From Euglena gracilis (taxonomy: Eukaryota; Euglenida; Euglenophyceae; Euglenales), in NCBI GenBank assembly GCA_039621445.1, contig CP154955.1:29209471-29273470 (forward strand): DNA of 64,000 nt, given 5' to 3'. The position numbers were made by a program, and so were the translations under genes. The notes below the pieces were generated by a model. That model ran no database searches, was not told the origin of the DNA, and saw only the letters and a program-made list of their open reading frames with translations. How positions within the stretch are numbered: the stretch's first letter is position 1; each line of letters opens with the position of its first letter. Shown in pieces: positions 55,679-64,000 of this stretch.

Positions 55679-56141
55679 TTATGACACAATGGTTATTTTT
55701 ATCACCATTGTGACGGTCCCATAGCATTTGCGACGTGTTCTGCCTTGCTGTTCGCAGCCAGGGGTCATGGCGGCGACAGGGTTGACGTTGCCGGCTGTTT
55801 GAGAGGTGCTGGAGAAGAGCTCCTTGGCCCAGAGGTTGACCCCCTAAGGAAAGGAAGGAACGGTGCATACAGGGGGAGGGTCATCCTGCCCACCCAGGGT
55901 CCTCTTAAGTCAGACGGGGGGGGGGGGGGTCCCGCGCTGGGATGGGTGGGTTGGGGGTGACCCCGGGGGGTCTTAAAAAGAAGCCTGTACCCACCATATC
56001 GCCGAATTTTGAGTCAAACCCTGCCTCCGCCTGACCCGCCACCAGTCGAATGTCCTGCAGCGGAGGTTGCCGACCCGGCTGCTGCAGTATGGCATTGACA
56101 CATTTTCGCTGCAGTTTCCAGAATGTCGCATGAAGGTTCAT
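55679..56141 (-). CDS. Two-exon gene model, ~103-residue unknown product
   Basis: Exon 56141-55995 starts MNLHATFWKLQRKCVNAILQ, continues QPPLQDIRLVAGQAEAGFDS KFGDM and ends at ATG|GTGGGT. Exon 55843-55679 follows TTCCTTCCTTTCCTTAG and reads GVNLWAKELFSSTSQTAGNV, NPVAAMTPGCEQQGRTRRKC, YGTVTMVIKITIVS, TAA. The join is phase 0 and the intron 151 nt. The acceptor is the best pyrimidine tract nearby. The hydrophobic VTMVIKITIV end could be a short membrane segment. No family recognised. Confidence 0.5.
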
Positions 56142-56375
56142 TGCTGTGCTGTGCGGACGTTTTGCATAATTTGATTATGCCACTGTTTTACTCCCAGGGG
56201 ATTAATTCAATGTGATATGATCTCTAAGGCGAGGACTTGCAGTTCTGTATGCAATGCAGTCGATGGGCTAGGTGGTTGCTGGTGTATAGATGGTTGTCAG
56301 TGTGTCACAGACACTCGTCATTTGGGTGTGTTTTGATATTCTGTTGATTTCTGTATGTTCTCATTTTGGCTTCAG

Positions 56376-56471
56376 TCGAGCATCCATTACTGCCTGATTG
56401 CATTAGAAGAAGAGGGCATTATTATAATAGAAGGCACCATTGTGCACCATCGTATTCAGTTAAAGGAGTGA
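56376..56471 (+). CDS. Terminal exon, winged-helix-like tail (tentative)
   Basis: After CTCATTTTGGCTTCAG it reads SSIHYCLIALEEEGIIIIEG then TIVHHRIQLKE and TGA, 32 codons. A helix ending LEEEG followed by two short beta strands fits the end of a winged helix, as in several replication and transcription proteins, but the piece is too short to name. Upstream exons were not found between the minus-strand gene and this acceptor. Confidence 0.4.
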   Translation, partial: SSIHYCLIALEEEGIIIIEGTIVHHRIQLKE

Positions 56472-56705
56472 AAAGGAAATGTGCCATTGATTCGACACCC
56501 TGGAGGTGGTGGAGTGGCGGGAACCTGCTTGCTGTGGCAGTGCAGGACCCCCAGCACCTGCCGTCGAGGCAAACGGAGTGTACAGCGCCGTTTTGGCCGG
56601 CGACGCCCTGCCGACTGTGCGGTGGACGTGCGACAGCGGACGGTGCAGCATTCTGGCAGTCTGACCCATGATTGATAAGTTTCCTTGCAGACTGTCAGCA
56701 AGTTC

Positions 56706-56706
<1 letters not shown>

Positions 56707-56771
<65 letters not shown>
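56707..56771. repeat. (GTT)n microsatellite
   Basis: More than 20 GTT units. Confidence 0.97.
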
Positions 56772-58180
56772 CGTATTTGGGGTGCTGTTCACGTTCTATT
56801 TTTTAGCGCTCTTTGAGAACAGCTGGGGTCTGGGAAGGATAAGATTTTTAAGGCCAAAAATTTCAAAGAAATAGAAATCAGGTTTTTAAGGCATTTTTAA
56901 ATGTTTTTTTAAAAGGTTTTTTTAAAGGTTCTTTTTTTAAAGTTTTTAAAAGTTTTTTGAAGAATTTTTCCAAGAGCGGTCCAAGGGCCATCCAGGCGTC
57001 GAATGAGGTCCAAAATCAGATTATTTGAAACCCCCATTTTTTTCAGTTTGGGTGGATAGACAATCCTCGAGCGATGTCAAAAATCATTTTTTCCCGTAGT
57101 TGGCTCGTTTTTCCCTGAGGTTTTGTGACTTCAGGTTTGAGAAAAATTTTATAAATAATTTTTTAAAGGGGGTTTCCCATAATTTTAAGGCATTTTCAGG
57201 CATTTAGGCCGAAAAAGCTAAAATTCCTGATTTTTAAATGTTTTTTTAAAGGGTTTTAAGATGCCTGAAAAATATTGCCTGTCTGAGGTCAATGGACCCT
57301 CTTTTGAGGCACTTCATAAAGGTTGCTGCCCCGGGCCCATTATATTTCAGTATGTCACCCTGGCCTTTTCAAGCCAACGGTGAAAGGGAGAGGCAGGGAG
57401 AAGGGCATTTACGAAGGGAGCGTTGGTGGGGTAGAGCAGGTGGGTGAAGGGGAGGGGACCCACCCAAAAATAATTCATTTCTGTATTGGATGTATTGAAT
57501 GTATTTATTTGTCTAATTGTCCAAAAGGCGCCTGAAAACGCGACGTTCGGAGTGTCTCTTCAGTTTGCATTATTTTTTCCATCCAAATGCTTCTTTTTTG
57601 TTTTGGGTCTTCTTCGTTCTTCTTCATCCTCCCCTTGGGGGTCTACCCACTGCCCCTCCAGTCCCCTCCCTTTGCATATTTCATACCACTGCACATTTTC
57701 TGGAGAAAAGCAACAGGTTTGCTAGCAAAAAAAAGAAACTCAGTACATTAAACTTGCTGATCCTTTATGCATTTTTCTTCGAATGTCAAGTGAATTTGCC
57801 TGCAAAGCTCTACCCTAAACTCTGCATCTGGGCATTTCTTAAAAAAAATTGACCCACCCCCCGGGAGGGGGCCAAGCCAGCCAGCAGCCGTTTTCCAGCT
57901 TCGGGCCCAGGGCTGTAGGGGAAGGCCTGGTGGGGGGGGTCGAACTTCCCCAGACCGGGAGGTGGGGGGGTCGACCCACCGCACCCACGCAAAGAAAATT
58001 CCTTTGTCGCCAAAAGGAAATAATGACCTAAAAATCAGCGCCCCTAGAAATACGGGAGGCCTGGTGGGGGGGGTTTACCCCTACCAGGATGAGGGTGGGG
58101 GGTAGTTGACCCCCACCCACCGCCCATATGGTTGCGGGGATTTCCGTACAGCCGTGTTTGGGTCTCCCCCCAGTCAGGCA
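56772..58180. other. No supported gene
   Basis: TTTTTAAAGG-type repeats (56880-56960, 57150-57260), then G/C-run text and two GAGGCCTGGTGGGGGGG-like direct copies near 57920 and 58045. Confidence 0.6.
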
Positions 58181-58181
58181 C

Positions 58182-58400
58182 CTATGGCCGACCAGGGCCG
58201 ACCAGGGCCGACCAGGGCCGACCAGGGCCGACTTGCATGTGGTTGGCCGACGGAAGGGGAATGGATGAAGGAATTCAGCAGCTTTCCCTCTGGACCAAGC
58301 ACCTCTGATGATGCTGGGCGATGCTGGGCGATGCAGGGCGATGCTGGCCCGGCAGCATCGACCGCGGGTCGGCTGCGGTAACCGCAGCTGACCGCGCAAC
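58182..58400. repeat. GCCGACCAGG and CGATGCTGGG decamer arrays
   Basis: GGCACCTATG precedes five GCCGACCAGG units (58187-58236). CGATGCTGGG units follow at 58308-58350, then GACCGCGGGTCGGCTGCGG. Confidence 0.85.
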
Positions 58401-58800
58401 TTTTTTCTAATTGATGTCAATTTTTCAGTGAGAATGAGGAATTAGGCTCATTTTTATCCTAGATTTTGAGATTTTTCTGGCTCATCTGGCTCATGTTGTC
58501 ACTTTTGGCCACTTTTGGCCACTTTTGGCCACTTTTGGTCCTTTTAGGTCGCTTTTGTCCCCTTTTTTTGTAACCATAATCGCTTTTGGCCCATTTTGTA
58601 ACCATAATTCGCCAATTTTGACCTATTTTGACCATTTTTGGCCATTTTTTGCGCACTTCTTGTAATTTTGGACCATTTTGTCCCGCTCTTGGGCCATTTT
58701 TGACCATTTAAAGCCATTTTCGACCTTTTTTTGTAAATTTGCCCATTTTTTTGGTCTCTTTTTGGTCCAATTTGACCATTTTTGAGCATTTTGCGCCAGG
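58393..58800 (+). repeat. Segmental duplicate of 13494-13562 plus 14419-14760
   Basis: The two parts, separated by about 860 bp near 14 kb, are contiguous here (joined at TCCTAGAT|TTTGAGATT). Confidence 0.9.
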
Positions 58801-59689
58801 TGCAGCTTCTGAATTTGCAAAAACAGTGGCCAAAACAGCTTTTCTTTGGCCTTTGCCCACTTTTGGCCATTTTTAACCATTTTCAGCCGACCGCAGTCAC
58901 TGATTTGGCAAATATTGGGCTAATTTGGGTCAATATGAGCATATTTTATGGCATTTTGGCCATTTTGTGCCCTTTTGGTAATTTTGGGTCATTTTTCACA
59001 ATCTTTTTTTTTCTGCGACGGATACCCCCACCTATGGCCGACTATTTGCCGACCAGGGCCGACCAGGGCCGACCAGGGCCGACCAGGGCCGACCAGGGCC
59101 GACCAGGGCCGACCAGGGCCGACCAGAGCACCAAAATGGGAAGTGACCATAGGTGCCTGCCCCCAGTCAACGAGTGTTGTTTATTCGGGCAGCTGGATGG
59201 TAACAGAATTTTGGCCTTCGATGGTGCAAAGATGGCCAAAAAAAATCTACCAAAAGTGGCCAATAATGGGTCGGAAATGGGCTGGCCAGGGCAAATTTGG
59301 GGTCAAAGAATCAATTTTTGCACAATTGATAATTGGCAGTTTTTTTGGACACATTTTGCAATTTCGCTTATTTGTATCTGGTTCGACCCCGGGTCGGACC
59401 CAGTTCCAGCCCCGGGACCCCCCCCCCCCTATGGGGGGGTCAATTAGCAGCCTTTTCCCAGCCAGCCCAAGTTTTTCAGCCTCTGAGCTGGACCCCCCCA
59501 GGGGGTCTTTAAGCAACAGCCTGCTCTGCGTACCCAAGAAATGCAGAACAAGAGATTGATGTAGCTGTCAAACTATTTTGACTCTTTTACAGCCGTGGAA
59601 AAAATGGGCCAAGCTGTTTTCGAGCTTGGGCATAATTTGGGTAAAAGCAGTGTGCCAAAAAAGTTTTATGGGTGGATAGTCAACTGGTC
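58801..59689. other. No supported gene; decamer array with inverted CACCTATGG edges
   Basis: Eight or nine GCCGACCAGG units (59048-59130) stand between CACCTATGG (59030) and CCATAGGTGCCTG (59147). CCAGCC words and a C run follow to 59510. Confidence 0.7.
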
Positions 59690-60055
59690 TCACATTTGCA
59701 CAAAGCCCTGTGGCAGAGCTGGCTGAGATGCTGCTGTCCACACTCCAGAGTTTTTTTTTTCTTCATCACCACAGCCCATGGGCTTGAACAAGCTTTGGGG
59801 CTTTGGGTTGGACACCCACCCACAAAACTCGAGGGTTTTGGCACACAGTATTGTGAATTGTGCTATCTGGGGATCTTGGTTTATTTTGTCATTCTGAAGG
59901 TTGCTGTTGGGTTTGTAAATAATTTTTTCAATACGCCGTATTACTGATTGTTCTTTTGTCTTCAGAGCCGCCTCACATGCTTGTGGACAGCGTGCATGTC
60001 TTTCAATCTGTTTGACGATCACCTCCCCCTGGAACAGGCGGTTTCTTCTCCCAAA
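59690..60055 (-). CDS. Candidate exon(s), basic unknown product
   Basis: The frame reads RRNRLFQGEVIVKQIERHAR, CPQACEAALKTKEQSVIRRI, EKII and on to a stop at 59690. The first 60 residues are strongly helical and charged. The remainder (GWVSNPKPQSLFKPMGCGDE) may be past a missed splice site. No family recognised. Confidence 0.4.
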   Translation of the reverse strand, partial: FGRRNRLFQGEVIVKQIERHARCPQACEAALKTKEQSVIRRIEKIIYKPNSNLQNDKINQDPQIAQFTILCAKTLEFCGWVSNPKPQSLFKPMGCGDEEKKNSGVWTAASQPALPQGFVQM

Positions 60056-60512
60056 ATGCCGCCCTTCCCTTCTTTCTTGTGACGTTCGAGGACAGGCACA
60101 GGAAAAACTGAAAAGTCCAAAGGAACTCCAAAAGTACCATTATTTTTTGTTTGGATGTCGACACCCAAATCACCACTGCTCAGGTCAACTAGAATGCCCC
60201 CCTCAGGCCGGAACCAGGAGCTGTAACCCTCCCCGAATGGAAGCCTCCCGGGGTTTCTATTCGGTCAAAAACCGAGGGGGCTTCTGTTTGAGGTTTGTTT
60301 TTCTCTTTCACCTGTTCACTGTGTGCAAAGGGGGTGTTTGGTTTCTATTTCGACCAATGGTCAAAAACCGGGGGGGGGGGGCTTCTGTTCAGGGGGGGGA
60401 GTAGACAGTTTGACCCCTTGTTGGCTGTATAACTCGGACCTGGTGGGAAGTTGCGATCAAACAGAGCTGTGGCTGACCCTCTAAAAGCTTCCATTCGGAA
60501 CCCCAAAACCCT

Positions 60513-60965
60513 TTGGGGTGGGGTAAGGATGGAAAAAAAAAAGAAATCAACCTGCTGGGGAGTTGTTTGGGGTCTACCGCGACGCCGAGTCCCCGTTTGA
60601 TCTGTGCATCAGCAACCATCGCTTGCGAGTGGTGCAGCCAGGGCACTCCTTCTGTGATGTCTGGTTTCGGGGCACAGCGACACACGTTCTTTTTAGGACT
60701 TTGGTGTTTAGGACATCTTTTCAGATGGAGTGGGGATGCTTTCAGGGTGGCAATGTTGAGGGCTGCACGGCGCAGAAAGAAGACTGAGGAAATTCCCAAG
60801 AACGCACAAAGCCCGGTTGTTATCCTCCCGATTTTCTGCGCCAGGCGGCGTTCTGGGGGTGGGGTGACAAATCCTCCCCTTAGCTTTCTTGAAGACCTAC
60901 AGGACCTTTCGGAGGTTTTTGAAGTTGGTGACAAAAGGAGAAGAATTTCATATGCAACAAATAAA
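60513..60965 (+). CDS. Candidate exon, unknown product
   Basis: The best part is the 3' half: LRAARRRKKTEEIPKNAQSP, LSFLEDLQDLSEVFEVGDKR, RRISYATNK, ending at AAA|GTAGGT. The first half is open in three frames on both strands (+1: FGVYRDAESPFDLCISNHRL), so the start is not resolved. Confidence 0.35.
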
Positions 60966-61150
60966 GTAGGTATACATGGGCTCTAACTCTAACTCTAACC
61001 ACTGGTGGTTGATGAGAGGAATTCAGAACACGGGAGGACTGCTACCAGGTTATTTGTCACTTGTTACAGTTACTTGTTGAGTTAGGTTGCAAGTTGTCCA
61101 TCAATGCACTGGCGTTTAAGGCTCTGTGACTCCCACACAACAGCATAAAT

Positions 61151-61182
61151 GATGTTGGTGTGCGCAAATGCACACCAACATC
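61151..61182. repeat. 13-bp perfect hairpin
   Basis: GATGTTGGTGTGC, loop GCAAAT, GCACACCAACATC, followed by GTGGACGATGTG twice. Confidence 0.9.
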
Positions 61183-61204
61183 GTGGACGATGTGAAAGTG
61201 GACG

Positions 61205-61519
61205 ATGTGCGCATTTGTGCACTCGGACCACTTTAAACCAACCATCCAAGAGCCTCCCACACGAGTGTGTTTGGACCTGGAAAATGAATGTGATGAAATT
61301 GTGTCATTATTCCCTCCCTTGTATTCCCATACTGCTACCCCCTTTCCCAAGAACATTGCTGGTGTTTTGGTGATTGATGAGCGCAAATGGAAACATCAAC
61401 TATTCTGCTGGTTGGTTTGCTCAATTGCGCTCGTGGTTTTGAGACACCGAGACAAGAGAGGAGTGGAATCAGGAGGAGAGCAGTGTCCACAAAACGGAGG
61501 TGTTGGGCAGTATGTCTGA
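61205..61519 (+). CDS. Candidate exon, unknown product
   Basis: Reads FVHSDHFKPTIQEPPTRVCL, DLENECDEIVSLFPPLYSHT, ATPFPKNIAGVLVIDERKWK HQ; a donor may lie at CTGCTG|GTTGG (61410). It is acidic and proline-containing, clearly more protein-like than the other frames. An in-frame TGA precedes the ATG. Confidence 0.4.
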   Translation: MCAFVHSDHFKPTIQEPPTRVCLDLENECDEIVSLFPPLYSHTATPFPKNIAGVLVIDERKWKHQLFCWLVCSIALVVLRHRDKRGVESGGEQCPQNGGVGQYV

Positions 61520-62036
61520 GATGGTTAGTAAAGCGTGTCAGATTTGCATAAAATTGCATTCTGAACACAGGGATTTTCCGGTCAGCAAATGCATCCATTC
61601 CCAGCCAATGTGCTGTGCCTCATTTGCGGGTAAAAATACTGGGGGGGAATGATTTTGGGGAACTCATAAGACCATCTTTTAGGGAAAAAGAAACTGGAAG
61701 TGATCTTTTATTTTTTGTTTGAGGGGTCAACAAAGCTTTTCATGAGCTCATTTGCCGATGCCTGATTTAGGGCCCAGAAAATTGGTCCGTCTGTTGTATT
61801 TATTATGTACCCTGTGCGCTTAGGTGACACCTGGTCCAGGGCACACTAAATTTCAAAGTCCCTGTTCCATCTTTGCATCCTGGGCACCACATCACATCCT
61901 GATTTCATTATTTGGTTTTGGCTTAGGTGTTGTCAATTTTATAAAAAATAGATGATATGCGCAAATTCGTACACCAGCAAAGGAATAATCCTTAAAGATC
62001 AAGTTATGTTAGGTTGCTTCTACCCCTCTCCCATAC

Positions 62037-62168
62037 CCTTTGTGTCGCCTTCCAATGTTTTCCCATGGCCATCATGGCGGGGTGGGGGGCATTGAACGAA
62101 ACATCAAGGCCAATGACGCAACGGAAGCAGTGTCTTAGATTGCAAATCGCCTCCAATTCTTTCCACAT
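62037..62168 (-). CDS. Candidate first exon divergent to the methyltransferase, unknown product
   Basis: Starts MWKELEAICNLRHCFRCVIG, continues LDVSFNAPHPAMMAMGKHWK ATQR and ends at AAAGG|GTATGG. If real, it and the methyltransferase model diverge from less than 60 bp, which may be a shared promoter. The + strand frame here is also open. Confidence 0.3.
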
Positions 62169-62222
62169 ACCCAGACTCACGTTCAAAGAAAACCCTCCGC
62201 TCCACCTGTGCTTTTGTCCAAG

Positions 62223-63186
62223 GAGCCCCCCGGGGGCAAGGCTCCAACCACCAGTATGGCACCGGTGCGTTGCTCTGGAATGCCGCCGTCCTGCTCGCCG
62301 CTGCGGTGCCCCAGTACGTCCGGCCGGGGCAAACCGTGCTGGAGCTCGGGGCCGGTCTGCCAGGGTGGGCTACCTGTGTGGTCAGAACTGAGCACCAACA
62401 CCACAGGTGATCACGTCGAAACGTCGCACTGGGAACATGGGCACTGGGAACATCTGTCAGGGCGGGGCGGCAAAAACAACACCCCCGTATGGAGACCAAG
62501 ATGAAAACACACATTGCGGTGTGGCTGTTGCCGCCTGTTTCCGCCCTGTGGGGACACCGTCCGGCACGAAGGTGCGGGGGGATGGGCAGGCTTCTGCAGC
62601 CCATCCTGTGCCGCGGCCATCCCCGGGATGGTGGCGGCGAAGTGCGGCGGGGCGACCACCCTGACCGACCTCGAGGGTTGCCTGCCGGTCACAATGAACA
62701 GCCTTCGCGCCAACGATTTTTTGTCCAGCCCCAGCAGTCCCAGCGCCAGAAGCGCAGGTGTGGAGGTCCTCGGTGGCTTTTGGCCCTGGTTCTGGCTCTG
62801 GCTGTGGACCTAGTCTCTGCTCTACTCATCATGCACACGATGCTTTGTTTCAGGTGCAGCATCCAGCTGGAAACACGCCGACCTCGAAGAGGAAGTCCAA
62901 GTCCACGCCCTTGACTGGTTTGTGGCTTTACTGAAGTGGTCGGTGCAGATCAGTTTGGATCCCCAAAAAAGGTCCCACCGGATTCGCTTGTGAGTTTTCA
63001 GTTTTGGTTCTAGCAAATGGTGCTCTCTTCCCCCTCCCATCAGGCTCAACCCCAATTACCAGAATTTTTCTCTGGCATATGATGTCATCCTTGGGGCTGA
63101 CATCGCTGTGTATGGGGCGAAGCACGAGGCATTGTTCAGCGTGCTTGACCATTTCTCCTCTCCAAGTGTGCCCCCCTGCCCGCCAG
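62223..63186 (+). CDS. METTL23-like protein methyltransferase (Methyltransf_16 family), 4 exons, 3' end beyond
   Basis: Exons: 62223-62364, 62600-62757, 62854-62989, 63044-63186, joined by GT-AG introns with agreeing phases (2,1,2). SAM-binding motif I is VLELGAG, followed after the first intron by IPGMVAAKCGGATTLTDLEG, whose TD supplies the acidic residue that contacts SAM ribose in this fold. VQVHALDWF is the motif-II region, and YDVILGADIAVYGAKHEAL matches the family signature D-[VI]-I-L-x-[AS]-D-[IV]-x-Y. Family members methylate lysine or arginine of proteins such as elongation factors, chaperones or histones; METTL23 acts on histone H3 arginine. Assignment to METTL23 rests on AAKCG..T.L.D text and is an inference. 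The last C-terminal exon is not seen before 64000; the 5' edge (GTCCAAG acceptor) is uncertain, and the frame is open to 62116. Confidence 0.75.
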
Positions 63187-63429
63187 GTGTTCATAAATTT
63201 TTATGAAGTGCTCCGCAATTGGCTGTATCGTCCAATTTCGCCCACTGGAATGCCCAAGGGAGTTTTCCCCATCTTTAAATTGCAAAAAGTTCATCATATT
63301 TTGTGCATTTTTCATAGAAAGGTTAGCCAAATTTTGGAACCAACCCAATCCAGCCCAATCCAATCCAATTTTAACAATAATAGTGGTGGTGTTTGCATGA
63401 CAGCAGCAGCAGCAGTAATGATAGAAGAA

Positions 63430-63455
63430 ATGGTGGTGGTGGTGGTGGTGGTGGT

Positions 63456-63521
<66 letters not shown>

Positions 63522-63523
63522 AG
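63430..63523. repeat. (TGG)n(GGC)n microsatellite
   Basis: About ten TGG units then about twenty GGC units. Predicted poly-Ala, poly-Val or poly-Pro peptides are artefacts. Confidence 0.97.
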
Positions 63524-63670
63524 TGGTGGAGGGTAGTGGTGGTATTGGTAGATACTGCTACAAAGTATTATGACTGCTACCACACCACTACATTGCTGCA
63601 CCAGCACACTAATCCAAGATGCTAGGATACTGCTGTTGCCACTTACCGCCATTATTATCATTTATAATGT

Positions 63671-63702
63671 AATATATATATATATATATATATATATTTG
63701 TA
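63671..63702. repeat. (TA)n microsatellite
   Basis: ATATAT run, followed by TATGTATATATG. Confidence 0.95.
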
Positions 63703-64000
63703 TGTAAATATATTATGTATATATGTTATGTATATATGGCAGCAATGAAATACCCCCCAGGCCCCAGGGAGTTATTCCAGGGGGTATAGTTCATCTCAGG
63801 TCCCACCTTCTGGATTTTTCTGCCCGTTTCGCCCGGGAAGTGTGCCGCTTCCGGGCAACCTCAAGCGGATTCGGGGAGAATGTGCGCTTAAATTTAGGAA
63901 TAGGGTCAGGGTTGGTGTGCCGAAAATTGCCCCCGTTTACAGGCGGAAGTTAGGTGCGGGTTTGGGAAGGTTTTGGGAGCGCCTTTCACCTGAAAATTGC

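Larger units (their letters stand above)
63187..64000. other. Probable 3' intron/flank of the methyltransferase
   Basis: Starts at CCAG|GTGTTC. Holds CAGCAGCAG, TGG, GGC and AT microsatellites. A possible exon after CATCTCAG (63799) is open in several frames and not called. Confidence 0.45.

Noticed and set aside
63004-63661. Long Val/Ala- and Pro-rich frames at the right end
   Set aside because: Translations of the TGG and GGC microsatellites.

Overview
This is nuclear DNA from a eukaryote, probably a protist or alga with a repeat-rich genome; I cannot place the lineage. The evidence is exon-sized coding blocks joined by GT-AG introns with matching reading phase, two internal CCCTAA (TTAGGG-type) telomeric tracts, many microsatellites, long G and C runs, and no bacterial-style operons. 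I saw no tRNA, rRNA, CRISPR array or convincing promoter.

Genes are sparse and split by introns. The best are: (1) a YrdC/Sua5/YciO-type protein on the + strand, five exons from 18 to 8565, cut by the left edge; (2) a METTL23-like methyltransferase (Methyltransf_16 family), + strand, 62223 to 63186, running toward the right edge; (3) a two-exon minus-strand gene at 16620-17363 encoding an acidic region, a CENP-B/pogo-type helix-turn-helix and a C-terminal PCNA-binding (PIP-box-like) motif. Weaker models, supported by phase-consistent splice sites or protein-like composition but with no recognised family, lie at 5.9-7.5 kb (minus, inside intron 4 of gene 1), 10.4-10.9, 11.3 (F-box-like), 14.1-14.3, 19.1-19.9, 20.7-21.2, 22.5-22.8, 23.8-24.5, 25.7, 33.5-34.1, 36.9, 37.4, 54.5-54.8, 55.7-56.1, 56.4, 59.7-60.0, 60.5, 61.2 and 62.0 kb.

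The middle is dominated by repeats. A 163-bp satellite forms array A (27.43-33.50 kb) and array B (40.06-52.24 kb), with a solitary 1.8-unit copy near 5 kb. A ~745-bp module occurs at 26.07-26.82 (+), 37.93-38.67 (-) and 38.77-39.53 kb (+); the last two form a giant palindrome whose arms end in CATCATGAC/CCATGATGG minisatellites. Everything from 37730 to 52440 (palindrome, minisatellite, array B, CCGG block) is bracketed by 35-bp terminal inverted repeats matching at 34 of 35 positions, so I annotate a 14.7-kb satellite-carrying composite element with no visible transposase. Diverged copies of its terminus lie at 5375-5409, 35947 and 53383.

The flanks carry many small structured repeats: a ~200-bp element in which a telomeric tract is held between two hairpins (21878-22078), several unrelated repeats that all have a 10-bp period, recurrent CGGCGC-type hairpins, C6-apex palindromes built on TTATTTGG or CTTCTAATTGG words, and a segmental duplication shared by 13.5-14.75 kb and 58.4-58.8 kb. 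The cellular genes show no common pathway; the recurring theme is repeat birth, inversion and spread around sparse genes.
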